From assembly GCF_963662255.1 (NCBI RefSeq), contig NW_026912187.1, positions 124,001-188,000 of the forward strand: a stretch of 64,000 bases of DNA, written 5' to 3'. This DNA is from Cinclus cinclus (Eukaryota > Chordata > Aves > Passeriformes > Cinclidae). Shown here piece after piece: positions 51,353-63,270 of the stretch (positions within the stretch are counted from its first letter, which is position 1; each line of letters starts with the position of its first letter). Made by a program: the position numbers and the translations under genes. Under the pieces are notes generated by a model. It had not been told where the DNA came from. It searched no databases and saw only the letters and a list, made by a program, of their open reading frames with translations.

Positions 51353-51480
51353 ACTGCTGCAAGATGGGGCCCTTGGAAGCTGATGCTGCGGCAGAGACGT
51401 GGCAAGCGTGAGCTGGATCTGACAGAGTGGCAGTGAAATAAGCTTGGGTTGACAAGAGCTGAATCACTGGGCTGGGGAAA
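51353..51480 (+). repeat. Diverged segment inside a satellite unit
   Basis: After CTGCAGAAG the sequence leaves consensus. CCCTTGGAAGCTG is repeated, and the following stretch differs by substitutions and several one- or two-base losses, mostly in runs: AATAAGC for AATAAAGC, ACAAGAGC for ACAAAGAGC, GAATCACTGGGC for GAAATCACTGGGGC. The AATAAA signal is lost here. Clean consensus resumes at GGGGAAAAGG. It is either a genuinely old edge unit or a poorly polished assembly patch. Confidence 0.85.
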
Positions 51481-51767
51481 AGGGGACTCCGAAATGGCTG
51501 AGGCTGAAATCACTGGGGCTGGCATAGGAGCTGCAAGTGGCGCAGACTATGCCGATGGGACACTGAGACTGTAGGGTTGGGGTGCCGAATTCACTGGAGG
51601 CCTGGGCTATTGAGGGTGGGGCTGGCTACTGCGTCTGAGCATGGGACGGGCCGTGTAGGGCTGAAAGGGGCCCTTTAGGACTGCTTGCGCCTGAAGTGCC
51701 CCCCCCACCCCCGTGCCGGCATGTTGCCACTGGGTGTGAGGGCCACCGTAGGGCTGCAGCCGGAAGC

Positions 51768-51806
<39 letters not shown>

Positions 51807-53166
51807 TGGGAAATGCTAAGTGGGCCTGGCATTGCCAGTGGGAACGGCATACAAAGCGTGCAGCTCAGTAAGGGACTGTGCGACGGAGGCAGAGACCACC
51901 GTGGGGCTGGCATAGTAGTACTGGACCTGGGATGGGGACTGTAGGGCTGGAGGTGAAATCATTCTGGGGTTGGGATACGCATGGTGGGGTGGACTTGGAG
52001 GCTCTAGGGCAGGGGCTGAAGCGTTGCAGAGCTGGAGCCAAGACGGGGAGGGTGCCCTTGGAAGCTGCAGAAGATTCTGCTGGCAGAGATGTGGCAAGCC
52101 GTGGCTGGAGCTGGAACAGAAGAGCTGGCAGTGAAATAAAGCTTGTGGGTTGACAAAGAGCTGAAATCACTGGGGCTGGGGAAAAGGGGACTCCGAAATG
52201 GCTGAGGCTGAAATCACTGGGGCTGGCATAGGAGCTGCAAGTGGCGCAGACTATGCCGATGGGACACTGAGACTGTAGGGTTGGGGTGCCGAATTCACTG
52301 GAGGCCTGGGCTATTGAGGGTGGGGCTGGCTACTGCGTCTGAGCATGGGACGGGCCGTGTAGGGCTGAAAGGGGCCCTTTAGGACTGCTTGCGCCTGAAG
52401 TGCCCCCCCCCCCCCCCGTGCCGGCATGTTGCCACTGGGTGTGAGGGCCACCGTAGGGCTGCAGCCGGAAGCCAGTGTGTGTGTGTGTGTGTGTGTGTGT
52501 CTGGGAAATGCTAAGTGGGCCTGGCATTGCCAGTGGGAACGGCATACAAAGCGTGCAGCTCAGTAAGGGACTGTGCGACGGAGGCAGAGACCACCGTGGG
52601 GCTGGCATAGTAGTACTGGACCTGGGATGGGGACTGTAGGGCTGGAGGTGAAATCATTCTGGGGTTGGGATACGCATGGTGGGGTGGACTTGGAGGCTCT
52701 AGGGCAGGGGCTGAAGCGTTGCAGAGCTGGAGCCAAGACGGGGAGGGTGCCCTTGGAAGCTGCAGAAGATTCTGCTGGCAGAGATGTGGCAAGCCGTGGC
52801 TGGAGCTGGAACAGAAGAGCTGGCAGTGAAATAAAGCTTGTGGGTTGACAAAGAGCTGAAATCACTGGGGCTGGGGAAAAGGGGACTCCGAAATGGCTGA
52901 GGCTGAAATCACTGGGGCTGGCATAGGAGCTGCAAGTGGCGCAGACTATGCCGATGGGACACTGAGACTGTAGGGTTGGGGTGCCGAATTCACTGGAGGC
53001 CTGGGCTATTGAGGGTGGGGCTGGCTACTGCGTCTGAGCATGGGACGGGCCGTGTAGGGCTGAAAGGGGCCCTTTAGGACTGCTTGCGCCTGAAGTGCCC
53101 CCCCCACCCCCGTGCCGGCATGTTGCCACTGGGTGTGAGGGCCACCGTAGGGCTGCAGCCGGAAGC

Positions 53167-53203
<37 letters not shown>

Positions 53204-54568
53204 TGGGAAATGCTAAGTGGGCCTGGCATTGCCAGTGGGAACGGCATACAAAGCGTGCAGCTCAGTAAGGGACTGTGCGACGGAGGCAGAGACCACCGTG
53301 GGGCTGGCATAGTAGTACTGGACCTGGGATGGGGACTGTAGGGCTGGAGGTGAAATCATTCTGGGGTTGGGATACGCATGGTGGGGTGGACTTGGAGGCT
53401 CTAGGGCAGGGGCTGAAGCGTTGCAGAGCTGGAGCCAAGACGGGGAGGGTGCCCTTGGAAGCTGCAGAAGATTCTGCTGGCAGAGATGTGGCAAGCCGTG
53501 GCTGGAGCTGGAACAGAAGAGCTGGCAGTGAAATAAAGCTTGTGGGTTGACAAAGAGCTGAAATCACTGGGGCTGGGGAAAAGGGGACTCCGAAATGGCT
53601 GAGGCTGAAATCACTGGGGCTGGCATAGGAGCTGCAAGTGGCGCAGACTATGCCGATGGGACACTGAGACTGTAGGGTTGGGGTGCCGAATTCACTGGAG
53701 GCCTGGGCTATTGAGGGTGGGGCTGGCTACTGCGTCTGAGCATGGGACGGGCCGTGTAGGGCTGAAAGGGGCCCTTTAGGACTGCTTGCGCCTGAAGTGC
53801 CCCCCCCCCCCCCCCCCGTGCCGGCATGTTGCCACTGGGTGTGAGGGCCACCGTAGGGCTGCAGCCGGAAGCCAGTGTGTGTGTGTGTGTGTGTGTGTCT
53901 GGGAAATGCTAAGTGGGCCTGGCATTGCCAGTGGGAACGGCATACAAAGCGTGCAGCTCAGTAAGGGACTGTGCGACGGAGGCAGAGACCACCGTGGGGC
54001 TGGCATAGTAGTACTGGACCTGGGATGGGGACTGTAGGGCTGGAGGTGAAATCATTCTGGGGTTGGGATACGCATGGTGGGGTGGACTTGGAGGCTCTAG
54101 GGCAGGGGCTGAAGCGTTGCAGAGCTGGAGCCAAGACGGGGAGGGTGCCCTTGGAAGCTGCAGAAGATTCTGCTGGCAGAGATGTGGCAAGCCGTGGCTG
54201 GAGCTGGAACAGAAGAGCTGGCAGTGAAATAAAGCTTGTGGGTTGACAAAGAGCTGAAATCACTGGGGCTGGGGAAAAGGGGACTCCGAAATGGCTGAGG
54301 CTGAAATCACTGGGGCTGGCATAGGAGCTGCAAGTGGCGCAGACTATGCCGATGGGACACTGAGACTGTAGGGTTGGGGTGCCGAATTCACTGGAGGCCT
54401 GGGCTATTGAGGGTGGGGCTGGCTACTGCGTCTGAGCATGGGACGGGCCGTGTAGGGCTGAAAGGGGCCCTTTAGGACTGCTTGCGCCTGAAGTGCCCCC
54501 CCCCCCCCCCCCCGTGCCGGCATGTTGCCACTGGGTGTGAGGGCCACCGTAGGGCTGCAGCCGGAAGC

Positions 54569-54609
<41 letters not shown>

Positions 54610-55280
54610 TGGGAAATGCTAAGTGGGCCTGGCATTGCCAGTGGGAACGGCATACAAAGCGTGCAGCTCAGTAAGGGACTGTGCGACGGAGGCAGAGACC
54701 ACCGTGGGGCTGGCATAGTAGTACTGGACCTGGGATGGGGACTGTAGGGCTGGAGGTGAAATCATTCTGGGGTTGGGATACGCATGGTGGGGTGGACTTG
54801 GAGGCTCTAGGGCAGGGGCTGAAGCGTTGCAGAGCTGGAGCCAAGACGGGGAGGGTGCCCTTGGAAGCTGCAGAAGATTCTGCTGGCAGAGATGTGGCAA
54901 GCCGTGGCTGGAGCTGGAACAGAAGAGCTGGCAGTGAAATAAAGCTTGTGGGTTGACAAAGAGCTGAAATCACTGGGGCTGGGGAAAAGGGGACTCCGAA
55001 ATGGCTGAGGCTGAAATCACTGGGGCTGGCATAGGAGCTGCAAGTGGCGCAGACTATGCCGATGGGACACTGAGACTGTAGGGTTGGGGTGCCGAATTCA
55101 CTGGAGGCCTGGGCTATTGAGGGTGGGGCTGGCTACTGCGTCTGAGCATGGGACGGGCCGTGTAGGGCTGAAAGGGGCCCTTTAGGACTGCTTGCGCCTG
55201 AAGTGCCCCCCCCCCCCCCCCCCCCGTGCCGGCATGTTGCCACTGGGTGTGAGGGCCACCGTAGGGCTGCAGCCGGAAGC

Positions 55281-55319
<39 letters not shown>

Positions 55320-55984
55320 TGGGTAATGCTAAGTGGGCCTGGCATTGCCAGTGGGAACGGCATACAAAGCGTGCAGCTCAGTAAGGGACTGTGCGACGGA
55401 GGCAGAGACCACCGTGGGGCTGGCATAGTAGTACTGGACCTGGGATGGGGACTGTAGGGCTGGAGGTGAAATCATTCTGGGGTTGGGATACGCATGGTGG
55501 GGTGGACTTGGAGGCTCTAGGGCAGGGGCTGAAGCGTTGCAGAGCTGGAGCCAAGACGGGGAGGGTGCCCTTGGAAGCTGCAGAAGATTCTGCTGGCAGA
55601 GATGTGGCAAGCCGTGGCTGGAGCTGGAACAGAAGAGCTGGCAGTGAAATAAAGCTTGTGGGTTGACAAAGAGCTGAAATCACTGGGGCTGGGGAAAAGG
55701 GGACTCCGAAATGGCTGAGGCTGAAATCACTGGGGCTGGCATAGGAGCTGCAAGTGGCGCAGACTATGCCGATGGGACACTGAGACTGTAGGGTTGGGGT
55801 GCCGAATTCACTGGAGGCCTGGGCTATTGAGGGTGGGGCTGGCTACTGCGTCTGAGCATGGGACGGGCCGTGTAGGGCTGAAAGGGGCCCTTTAGGACTG
55901 CTTGCGCCTGAAGTGCCCCCCCCACCCCCGTGCCGGCATGTTGCCACTGGGTGTGAGGGCCACCGTAGGGCTGCAGCCGGAAGC

Positions 55985-56021
<37 letters not shown>

Positions 56022-57391
56022 TGGGAAATGCTAAGTGGGCCTGGCATTGCCAGTGGGAACGGCATACAAAGCGTGCAGCTCAGTAAGGGACTGTGCGACG
56101 GAGGCAGAGACCACCGTGGGGCTGGCATAGTAGTACTGGACCTGGGATGGGGACTGTAGGGCTGGAGGTGAAATCATTCTGGGGTTGGGATACGCATGGT
56201 GGGGTGGACTTGGAGGCTCTAGGGCAGGGGCTGAAGCGTTGCAGAGCTGGAGCCAAGACGGGGAGGGTGCCCTTGGAAGCTGCAGAAGATTCTGCTGGCA
56301 GAGATGTGGCAAGCCGTGGCTGGAGCTGGAACAGAAGAGCTGGCAGTGAAATAAAGCTTGTGGGTTGACAAAGAGCTGAAATCACTGGGGCTGGGGAAAA
56401 GGGGACTCCGAAATGGCTGAGGCTGAAATCACTGGGGCTGGCATAGGAGCTGCAAGTGGCGCAGACTATGCCGATGGGACACTGAGACTGTAGGGTTGGG
56501 GTGCCGAATTCACTGGAGGCCTGGGCTATTGAGGGTGGGGCTGGCTACTGCGTCTGAGCATGGGACGGGCCGTGTAGGGCTGAAAGGGGCCCTTTAGGAC
56601 TGCTTGCGCCTGAAGTGCCCCCCCCCCCCCCCCCCGTGCCGGCATGTTGCCACTGGGTGTGAGGGCCACCGTAGGGCTGCAGCCGGAAGCCAGTGTGTGT
56701 GTGTGTGTGTGTGTGTGTGTCTGGGAAATGCTAAGTGGGCCTGGCATTGCCAGTGGGAACGGCATACAAAGCGTGCAGCTCAGTAAGGGACTGTGCGACG
56801 GAGGCAGAGACCACCGTGGGGCTGGCATAGTAGTACTGGACCTGGGATGGGGACTGTAGGGCTGGAGGTGAAATCATTCTGGGGTTGGGATACGCATGGT
56901 GGGGTGGACTTGGAGGCTCTAGGGCAGGGGCTGAAGCGTTGCAGAGCTGGAGCCAAGACGGGGAGGGTGCCCTTGGAAGCTGCAGAAGATTCTGCTGGCA
57001 GAGATGTGGCAAGCCGTGGCTGGAGCTGGAACAGAAGAGCTGGCAGTGAAATAAAGCTTGTGGGTTGACAAAGAGCTGAAATCACTGGGGCTGGGGAAAA
57101 GGGGACTCCGAAATGGCTGAGGCTGAAATCACTGGGGCTGGCATAGGAGCTGCAAGTGGCGCAGACTATGCCGATGGGACACTGAGACTGTAGGGTTGGG
57201 GTGCCGAATTCACTGGAGGCCTGGGCTATTGAGGGTGGGGCTGGCTACTGCGTCTGAGCATGGGACGGGCCGTGTAGGGCTGAAAGGGGCCCTTTAGGAC
57301 TGCTTGCGCCTGAAGTGCCCCCCCCCCCCCCCCCCCGTGCCGGCATGTTGCCACTGGGTGTGAGGGCCACCGTAGGGCTGCAGCCGGAAGC

Positions 57392-57432
<41 letters not shown>

Positions 57433-57734
57433 TGGGAAATGCTAAGTGGGCCTGGCATTGCCAGTGGGAACGGCATACAAAGCGTGCAGCTCAGTAAGGG
57501 ACTGTGCGACGGAGGCAGAGACCACCGTGGGGCTGGCATAGTAGTACTGGACCTGGGATGGGGACTGTAGGGCTGGAGGTGAAATCATTCTGGGGTTGGG
57601 ATACGCATGGTGGGGTGGACTTGGAGGCTCTAGGGCAGGGGCTGAAGCGTTGCAGAGCTGGAGCCAAGACGGGGAGGGTGCCCTTGGAAGCTGCAGAAGA
57701 TTCTGCTGGCAGAGATGTGGCAAGCCGTGGCTGG
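51480..57734 (+). repeat. Nine-unit higher-order block, right copy
   Basis: Units K, P695, K702, P696, P710, T710, K702, P700, P711 match the left copy at 40231-46569 unit for unit. In array A the block is followed by a single unit before the cassette; here five more units precede spacer 2. Confidence 0.8.
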
Positions 57735-59492
57735 AGCTGGAACAGAAGAGCTGGCAGTGAAATAAAGCTTGTGGGTTGACAAAGAGCTGAAATCACTGGG
57801 GCTGGGGAAAAGGGGACTCCGAAATGGCTGAGGCTGAAATCACTGGGGCTGGCATAGGAGCTGCAAGTGGCGCAGACTATGCCGATGGGACACTGAGACT
57901 GTAGGGTTGGGGTGCCGAATTCACTGGAGGCCTGGGCTATTGAGGGTGGGGCTGGCTACTGCGTCTGAGCATGGGACGGGCCGTGTAGGGCTGAAAGGGG
58001 CCCTTTAGGACTGCTTGCGCCTGAAGTGCCCCCCCCCCCCCCCCCGTGCCGGCATGTTGCCACTGGGTGTGAGGGCCACCGTAGGGCTGCAGCCGGAAGC
58101 CAGTGTGTGTGTGTGTGTGTGTGTGTGTCTGGGAAATGCTAAGTGGGCCTGGCATTGCCAGTGGGAACGGCATACAAAGCGTGCAGCTCAGTAAGGGACT
58201 GTGCGACGGAGGCAGAGACCACCGTGGGGCTGGCATAGTAGTACTGGACCTGGGATGGGGACTGTAGGGCTGGAGGTGAAATCATTCTGGGGTTGGGATA
58301 CGCATGGTGGGGTGGACTTGGAGGCTCTAGGGCAGGGGCTGAAGCGTTGCAGAGCTGGAGCCAAGACGGGGAGGGTGCCCTTGGAAGCTGCAGAAGATTC
58401 TGCTGGCAGAGATGTGGCAAGCCGTGGCTGGAGCTGGAACAGAAGAGCTGGCAGTGAAATAAAGCTTGTGGGTTGACAAAGAGCTGAAATCACTGGGGCT
58501 GGGGAAAAGGGGACTCTGAAATGGCTGAGGCTGAAATCACTGGGGCTGGCATAGGAGCTGCAAGTGGCGCAGACTATGCCGATGGGACACTGAGACTGTA
58601 GGGTTGGGGTGCCGAATTCACTGGAGGCCTGGGCTATTGAGGGTGGGGCTGGCTACTGCGTCTGAGCATGGGACGGGCCGTGTAGGGCTGAAAGGGGCCC
58701 TTTAGGACTGCTTGCGCCTGAAGTGCCCCCCCCCCCCCCCCGTGCCGGCATGTTGCCACTGGGTGTGAGGGCCACCGTAGGGCTGCAGCCGGAAGCCAGT
58801 GTGTGTGTGTGTGTGTGTGTGTGTGTCTGGGAAATGCTAAGTGGGCCTGGCATTGCCAGTGGGAACGGCATACAAAGCGTGCAGCTCAGTAAGGGACTGT
58901 GCGACGGAGGCAGAGACCACCGTGGGGCTGGCATAGTAGTACTGGACCTGGGATGGGGACTGTAGGGCTGGAGGTGAAATCATTCTGGGGTTGGGATACG
59001 CATGGTGGGGTGGACTTGGAGGCTCTAGGGCAGGGGCTGAAGCGTTGCAGAGCTGGAGCCAAGACGGGGAGGGTGCCCTTGGAAGCTGCAGAAGATTCTG
59101 CTGGCAGAGATGTGGCAAGCCGTGGCTGGAGCTGGAACAGAAGAGCTGGCAGTGAAATAAAGCTTGTGGGTTGACAAAGAGCTGAAATCACTGGGGCTGG
59201 GGAAAAGGGGACTCCGAAATGGCTGAGGCTGAAATCACTGGGGCTGGCATAGGAGCTGCAAGTGGCGCAGACTATGCCGATGGGACACTGAGACTGTAGG
59301 GTTGGGGTGCCGAATTCACTGGAGGCCTGGGCTATTGAGGGTGGGGCTGGCTACTGCGTCTGAGCATGGGACGGGCCGTGTAGGGCTGAAAGGGGCCCTT
59401 TAGGACTGCTTGCGCCTGAAGTGCCCCCCCCACCCCCGTGCCGGCATGTTGCCACTGGGTGTGAGGGCCACCGTAGGGCTGCAGCCGGAAGC

Positions 59493-59529
<37 letters not shown>

Positions 59530-60198
59530 TGGGAAATGCTAAGTGGGCCTGGCATTGCCAGTGGGAACGGCATACAAAGCGTGCAGCTCAGTAAGGGACT
59601 GTGCGACGGAGGCAGAGACCACCGTGGGGCTGGCATAGTAGTACTGGACCTGGGATGGGGACTGTAGGGCTGGAGGTGAAATCATTCTGGGGTTGGGATA
59701 CGCATGGTGGGGTGGACTTGGAGGCTCTAGGGCAGGGGCTGAAGCGTTGCAGAGCTGGAGCCAAGACGGGGAGGGTGCCCTTGGAAGCTGCAGAAGATTC
59801 TGCTGGCAGAGATGTGGCAAGCCGTGGCTGGAGCTGGAACAGAAGAGCTGGCAGTGAAATAAAGCTTGTGGGTTGACAAAGAGCTGAAATCACTGGGGCT
59901 GGGGAAAAGGGGACTCCGAAATGGCTGAGGCTGAAATCACTGGGGCTGGCATAGGAGCTGCAAGTGGCGCAGACTATGCCGATGGGACACTGAGACTGTA
60001 GGGTTGGGGTGCCGAATTCACTGGAGGCCTGGGCTATTGAGGGTGGGGCTGGCTACTGCGTCTGAGCATGGGACGGGCCGTGTAGGGCTGAAAGGGGCCC
60101 TTTAGGACTGCTTGCGCCTGAAGTGCCCCCCCCCCCCCCCCCCGTGCCGGCATGTTGCCACTGGGTGTGAGGGCCACCGTAGGGCTGCAGCCGGAAGC

Positions 60199-60241
<43 letters not shown>

Positions 60242-61636
60242 TGGGAAATGCTAAGTGGGCCTGGCATTGCCAGTGGGAACGGCATACAAAGCGTGCAGCT
60301 CAGTAAGGGACTGTGCGACGGAGGCAGAGACCACCGTGGGGCTGGCATAGTAGTACTGGACCTGGGATGGGGACTGTAGGGCTGGAGGTGAAATCATTCT
60401 GGGGTTGGGATACGCATGGTGGGGTGGACTTGGAGGCTCTAGGGCAGGGGCTGAAGCGTTGCAGAGCTGGAGCCAAGACGGGGAGGGTGCCCTTGGAAGC
60501 TGCAGAAGATTCTGCTGGCAGAGATGTGGCAAGCCGTGGCTGGAGCTGGAACAGAAGAGCTGGCAGTGAAATAAAGCTTGTGGGTTGACAAAGAGCTGAA
60601 ATCACTGGGGCTGGGGAAAAGGGGACTCCGAAATGGCTGAGGCTGAAATCACTGGGGCTGGCATAGGAGCTGCAAGTGGCGCAGACTATGCCGATGGGAC
60701 ACTGAGACTGTAGGGTTGGGGTGCCGAATTCACTGGAGGCCTGGGCTATTGAGGGTGGGGCTGGCTACTGCGTCTGAGCATGGGACGGGCCGTGTAGGGC
60801 TGAAAGGGGCCCTTTAGGACTGCTTGCGCCTGAAGTGCCCCCCCCCCCCCCCCCCCCCCGTGCCGGCATGTTGCCACTGGGTGTGAGGGCCACCGTAGGG
60901 CTGCAGCCGGAAGCCAGTGTGTGTGTGTGTGTGTGTGTCTGTGTGTGTGTGTGTCTGGGTAATGCTAAGTGGGCCTGGCATTGCCAGTGGGAACGGCATA
61001 CAAAGCGTGCAGCTCAGTAAGGGACTGTGCGACGGAGGCAGAGACCACCGTGGGGCTGGCATAGTAGTACTGGACCTGGGATGGGGACTGTAGGGCTGGA
61101 GGTGAAATCATTCTGGGGTTGGGATACGCATGGTGGGGTGGACTTGGAGGCTCTAGGGCAGGGGCTGAAGCGTTGCAGAGCTGGAGCCAAGACGGGGAGG
61201 GTGCCCTTGGAAGCTGCAGAAGATTCTGCTGGCAGAGATGTGGCAAGCCGTGGCTGGAGCTGGAACAGAAGAGCTGGCAGTGAAATAAAGCTTGTGGGTT
61301 GACAAAGAGCTGAAATCACTGGGGCTGGGGAAAAGGGGACTCCAAAATGGCTGAGGCTGAAATCACTGGGGCTGGCATAGGAGCTGCAAGTGGCGCAGAC
61401 TATGCCGATGGGACACTGAGACTGTAGGGTTGGGGTGCCGAATTCACTGGAGGCCTGGGCTATTGAGGGTGGGGCTGGCTACTGCGTCTGAGCATGGGAC
61501 GGGCCGTGTAGGGCTGAAAGGGGCCCTTTAGGACTGCTTGTGCCACTCTGGCAAGGTATTCCCAGCTGCATTGCTGCCCACCCCTGGAGCATGTCTCCAT
61601 CGGGGGATGGTTGGAAGGCCAGCAGTGCTCAATTAC

Positions 61637-62404
61637 CTTTGCATCTGAGGTCAGCTTCAGGATCTTGTCATACTGTGGGGAAGCAGAGCATCATGGTAAA
61701 CACCAGCTAACACACTACCTGTGTTAATTCTAACAATTCTTACCTGAATATTAACACCAATAACACTTACTATGTATGTTATTTCACTAGTAGAGGTTGG
61801 TAGCGTTCTTAACATCGAGGAACATGAAGAACACGAGACTAATTAATGCTGTTGATTATGCCATTGTAGTGTTGAAACACTTGGCCTCCAGTGCAGTAGC
61901 CCCACACTTACCTCGATAGCCTCCCCCAGCAGGTCCCGCAGCACCGGGGCGCAGATCAGCTCCGGCTTCACCGAGGACTGCGGAGGAGAAGGAGGGGGAG
62001 CAGCGGGCCCGCAGCAGGCGGGGGGCTGGCATGTCAGTATTTTGGCCAGAGCGCCGATCTCGGCCAGCACGCAGTCGGTGCAGTCCAAGTCCCCGCAGAA
62101 GGGGAACCGCTGCCGGGGAAGAGGTGCCCGGAACCCGCAGCGGACTCCGCACGCCCTCCCCGCTCCGCGGCCCCCTCGCTGCCGCCGACCCTCTCCTCAC
62201 GAAGTCACCGCCCCTCCCTGGTCCGGGATACGAACGCAGAGCCCGACTTTGCCACCCGCAACCACTCCCGGGCAGCCCTTTTAGCCGGGACCTGGGCACG
62301 AGAGGTCGGAGAAGGGGAGGGGAGTATCGGGAGCGGGACCCAGCGCGACCGCGGACCCTTGGAGCAGCACTGGCTCCTTCCGGCTGAGCGCCCCGCGCTC
62401 CCAT
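61637..62404 (-). pseudogene. COMMD4 5' fragment, truncated, copy 2
   Basis: Same structure as copy 1: ATG at 62404-62402, exon 62109-62038, relic mini-intron 62037-61978, exon 61977-61912, exon 61672-61637. G at 61964 changes the leucine codon of SSVKLEL to proline (SSVKPEL). The leucine is the conserved residue in COMMD4 as I know it, so copy 2 carries the derived state. Both missing donors are shared with copy 1, so the lesions predate the cassette duplication or were spread by conversion. Confidence 0.85.
61978..62037 (-). other. Relic COMMD4 mini-intron without donor, copy 2
   Basis: Identical to the copy at 47997-48056: acceptor-like end, no GT start, in-frame proline-rich read-through. 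Confidence 0.65.
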
Positions 62405-62769
62405 GAGCTGCAGCCGCGCAGCTTCCGGGCCCCGCCAATGCCGGCCCGCCTTTCTCCGCCCTGTCCAATCACAGCCGCCCTATCAATCCGGGCGTGGCCC
62501 TGGGCGATCGTTCGCCTGGTGCTCTGCTCCTGCCGCCGCTGCTTTGGGAGCCGGCGGAGCCTCGTCAGGTGATGCTGGGGCTTGGAAAGGGCGGGGAGAG
62601 TTCTGCCAAGTAAACGGGGAGACGGCGGGCAGCGGGCGGAATCGCAGGAGCGGGCCGTGAGGGGACTGCGGGGGGTCGCGGAACAGAGTGCGGCGGGAAG
62701 GGGCGGGCTGGGATTGGCGGAGCCGGCGCTGCCTCGGGATGTGATTGGCTGGGCTGGCCGGCTATTGCC

Positions 62770-62778
62770 TATAAATAG
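62770..62778 (+). promoter_or_regulatory. TATA box (TATAAATAG), copy 2
   Basis: Identical to the copy at 48789. It predicts a plus-strand start near 62800. Confidence 0.75.
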
Positions 62779-62799
62779 CGTGCGCTGGGGAGGCGGGCG

Positions 62800-63028
62800 T
62801 TAGTTGGGCGGCGCCGAGGAGGCGGAGGCGGCGGCGGTGGCGGCGAGGGGCGGCGCGGCGGCGGCGAGGGGCGGCGCGGCGGCGGCGAGGGGCGGCGCGG
62901 CGGCGGCGAGGGGCGGTGCGGCGGCGGCGAGGGGCGGCGCCGAGGCGGCGGGAGCTGCAGGTGCCCGACCTGAGGAGCGCCGCAGCGCCAGGACGGGACC
63001 CGCGCGGATGTCGCTGCGGGGAGCGCTG
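62800..63028 (+). other. Predicted first exon of a divergent plus-strand transcript, copy 2
   Basis: Same as copy 1: ATG at 63008-63010, codons MSLRGAL, donor GTGAGC at 63029. Confidence 0.5.
62844..62948 (+). repeat. 21-bp GC minisatellite, five copies, copy 2
   Basis: Same copy number and same variant in the fourth copy as at 48863-48967, supporting recent duplication or homogenisation of the cassette. Confidence 0.9.
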
Positions 63029-63217
63029 GTGAGCACGGACGCGGCTCCTGCGTCTGTGGGGGGGCGGCGGTGCCCAGTTCTTTACGCCGCGCCCTGCGCG
63101 GCTCTGGCGGCCGCTGGGGGGACCTGGAGCGTCTAAGGGCGAACAGCTGCTGCTAGTGGCGGCCGGGGAGCACCCGTTTTGTCGTTTTCTGCATTTAGAC
63201 AACTGGGAAATGCTGGG

Positions 63218-63223
63218 AATAAA
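63218..63223 (+). terminator. AATAAA in the first intron of the divergent transcript, copy 2
   Basis: Same hexamer and T-rich downstream run as at 49237-49242. Confidence 0.35.
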
Positions 63224-63270
63224 GCTGGGTTTTTTTCCATTTTTAAGTTTTATTTTGCTTTTCTTTGCAG

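Larger units (their letters stand above)
47560..61540. repeat. 13,981-bp macro-repeat period (cassette plus array B)
   Basis: Every landmark in spacer 1 recurs 13,981 bp later in spacer 2, for example the ATG at 48423 and 62404 and the TATA box at 48789 and 62770. One full period is visible, and the next begins at 61541. Array A, at over 47.5 kb without a cassette, shows the period is not uniform across the locus. Confidence 0.85.
49972..61540 (+). repeat. Satellite array B: about 16 tandem 0.7 kb units
   Basis: Same unit and orientation as array A. Landmarks at 50440, 51157, 51878, 52573, 53275, 53971, 54681, 55391, 56093, 56793, 57504, 58201, 58899, 59601, 60313 and 61027. Types and spacings: P, P717, K721, P695, K702, P696, P710, T710, K702, P700, P711, P697, P698, K702, P712, T714. 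The first unit has the shortest poly-C (13) and CCTGTG in place of CCAGTG before the GT tract, the second ends in a diverged segment, and the last has an interrupted GT tract. The edge copies are therefore the most unusual ones. Confidence 0.97.
62101..63131. promoter_or_regulatory. CpG island spanning a divergent promoter, copy 2
   Basis: Same motif set as copy 1: ETS-type sites at 62377-62383 and 62422-62428, CCAAT at 62435-62439 and 62465-62469, reverse CCAAT at 62713-62717 and 62744-62748. No CpG is visibly lost relative to copy 1, despite CpG decay in the array. Confidence 0.8.
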
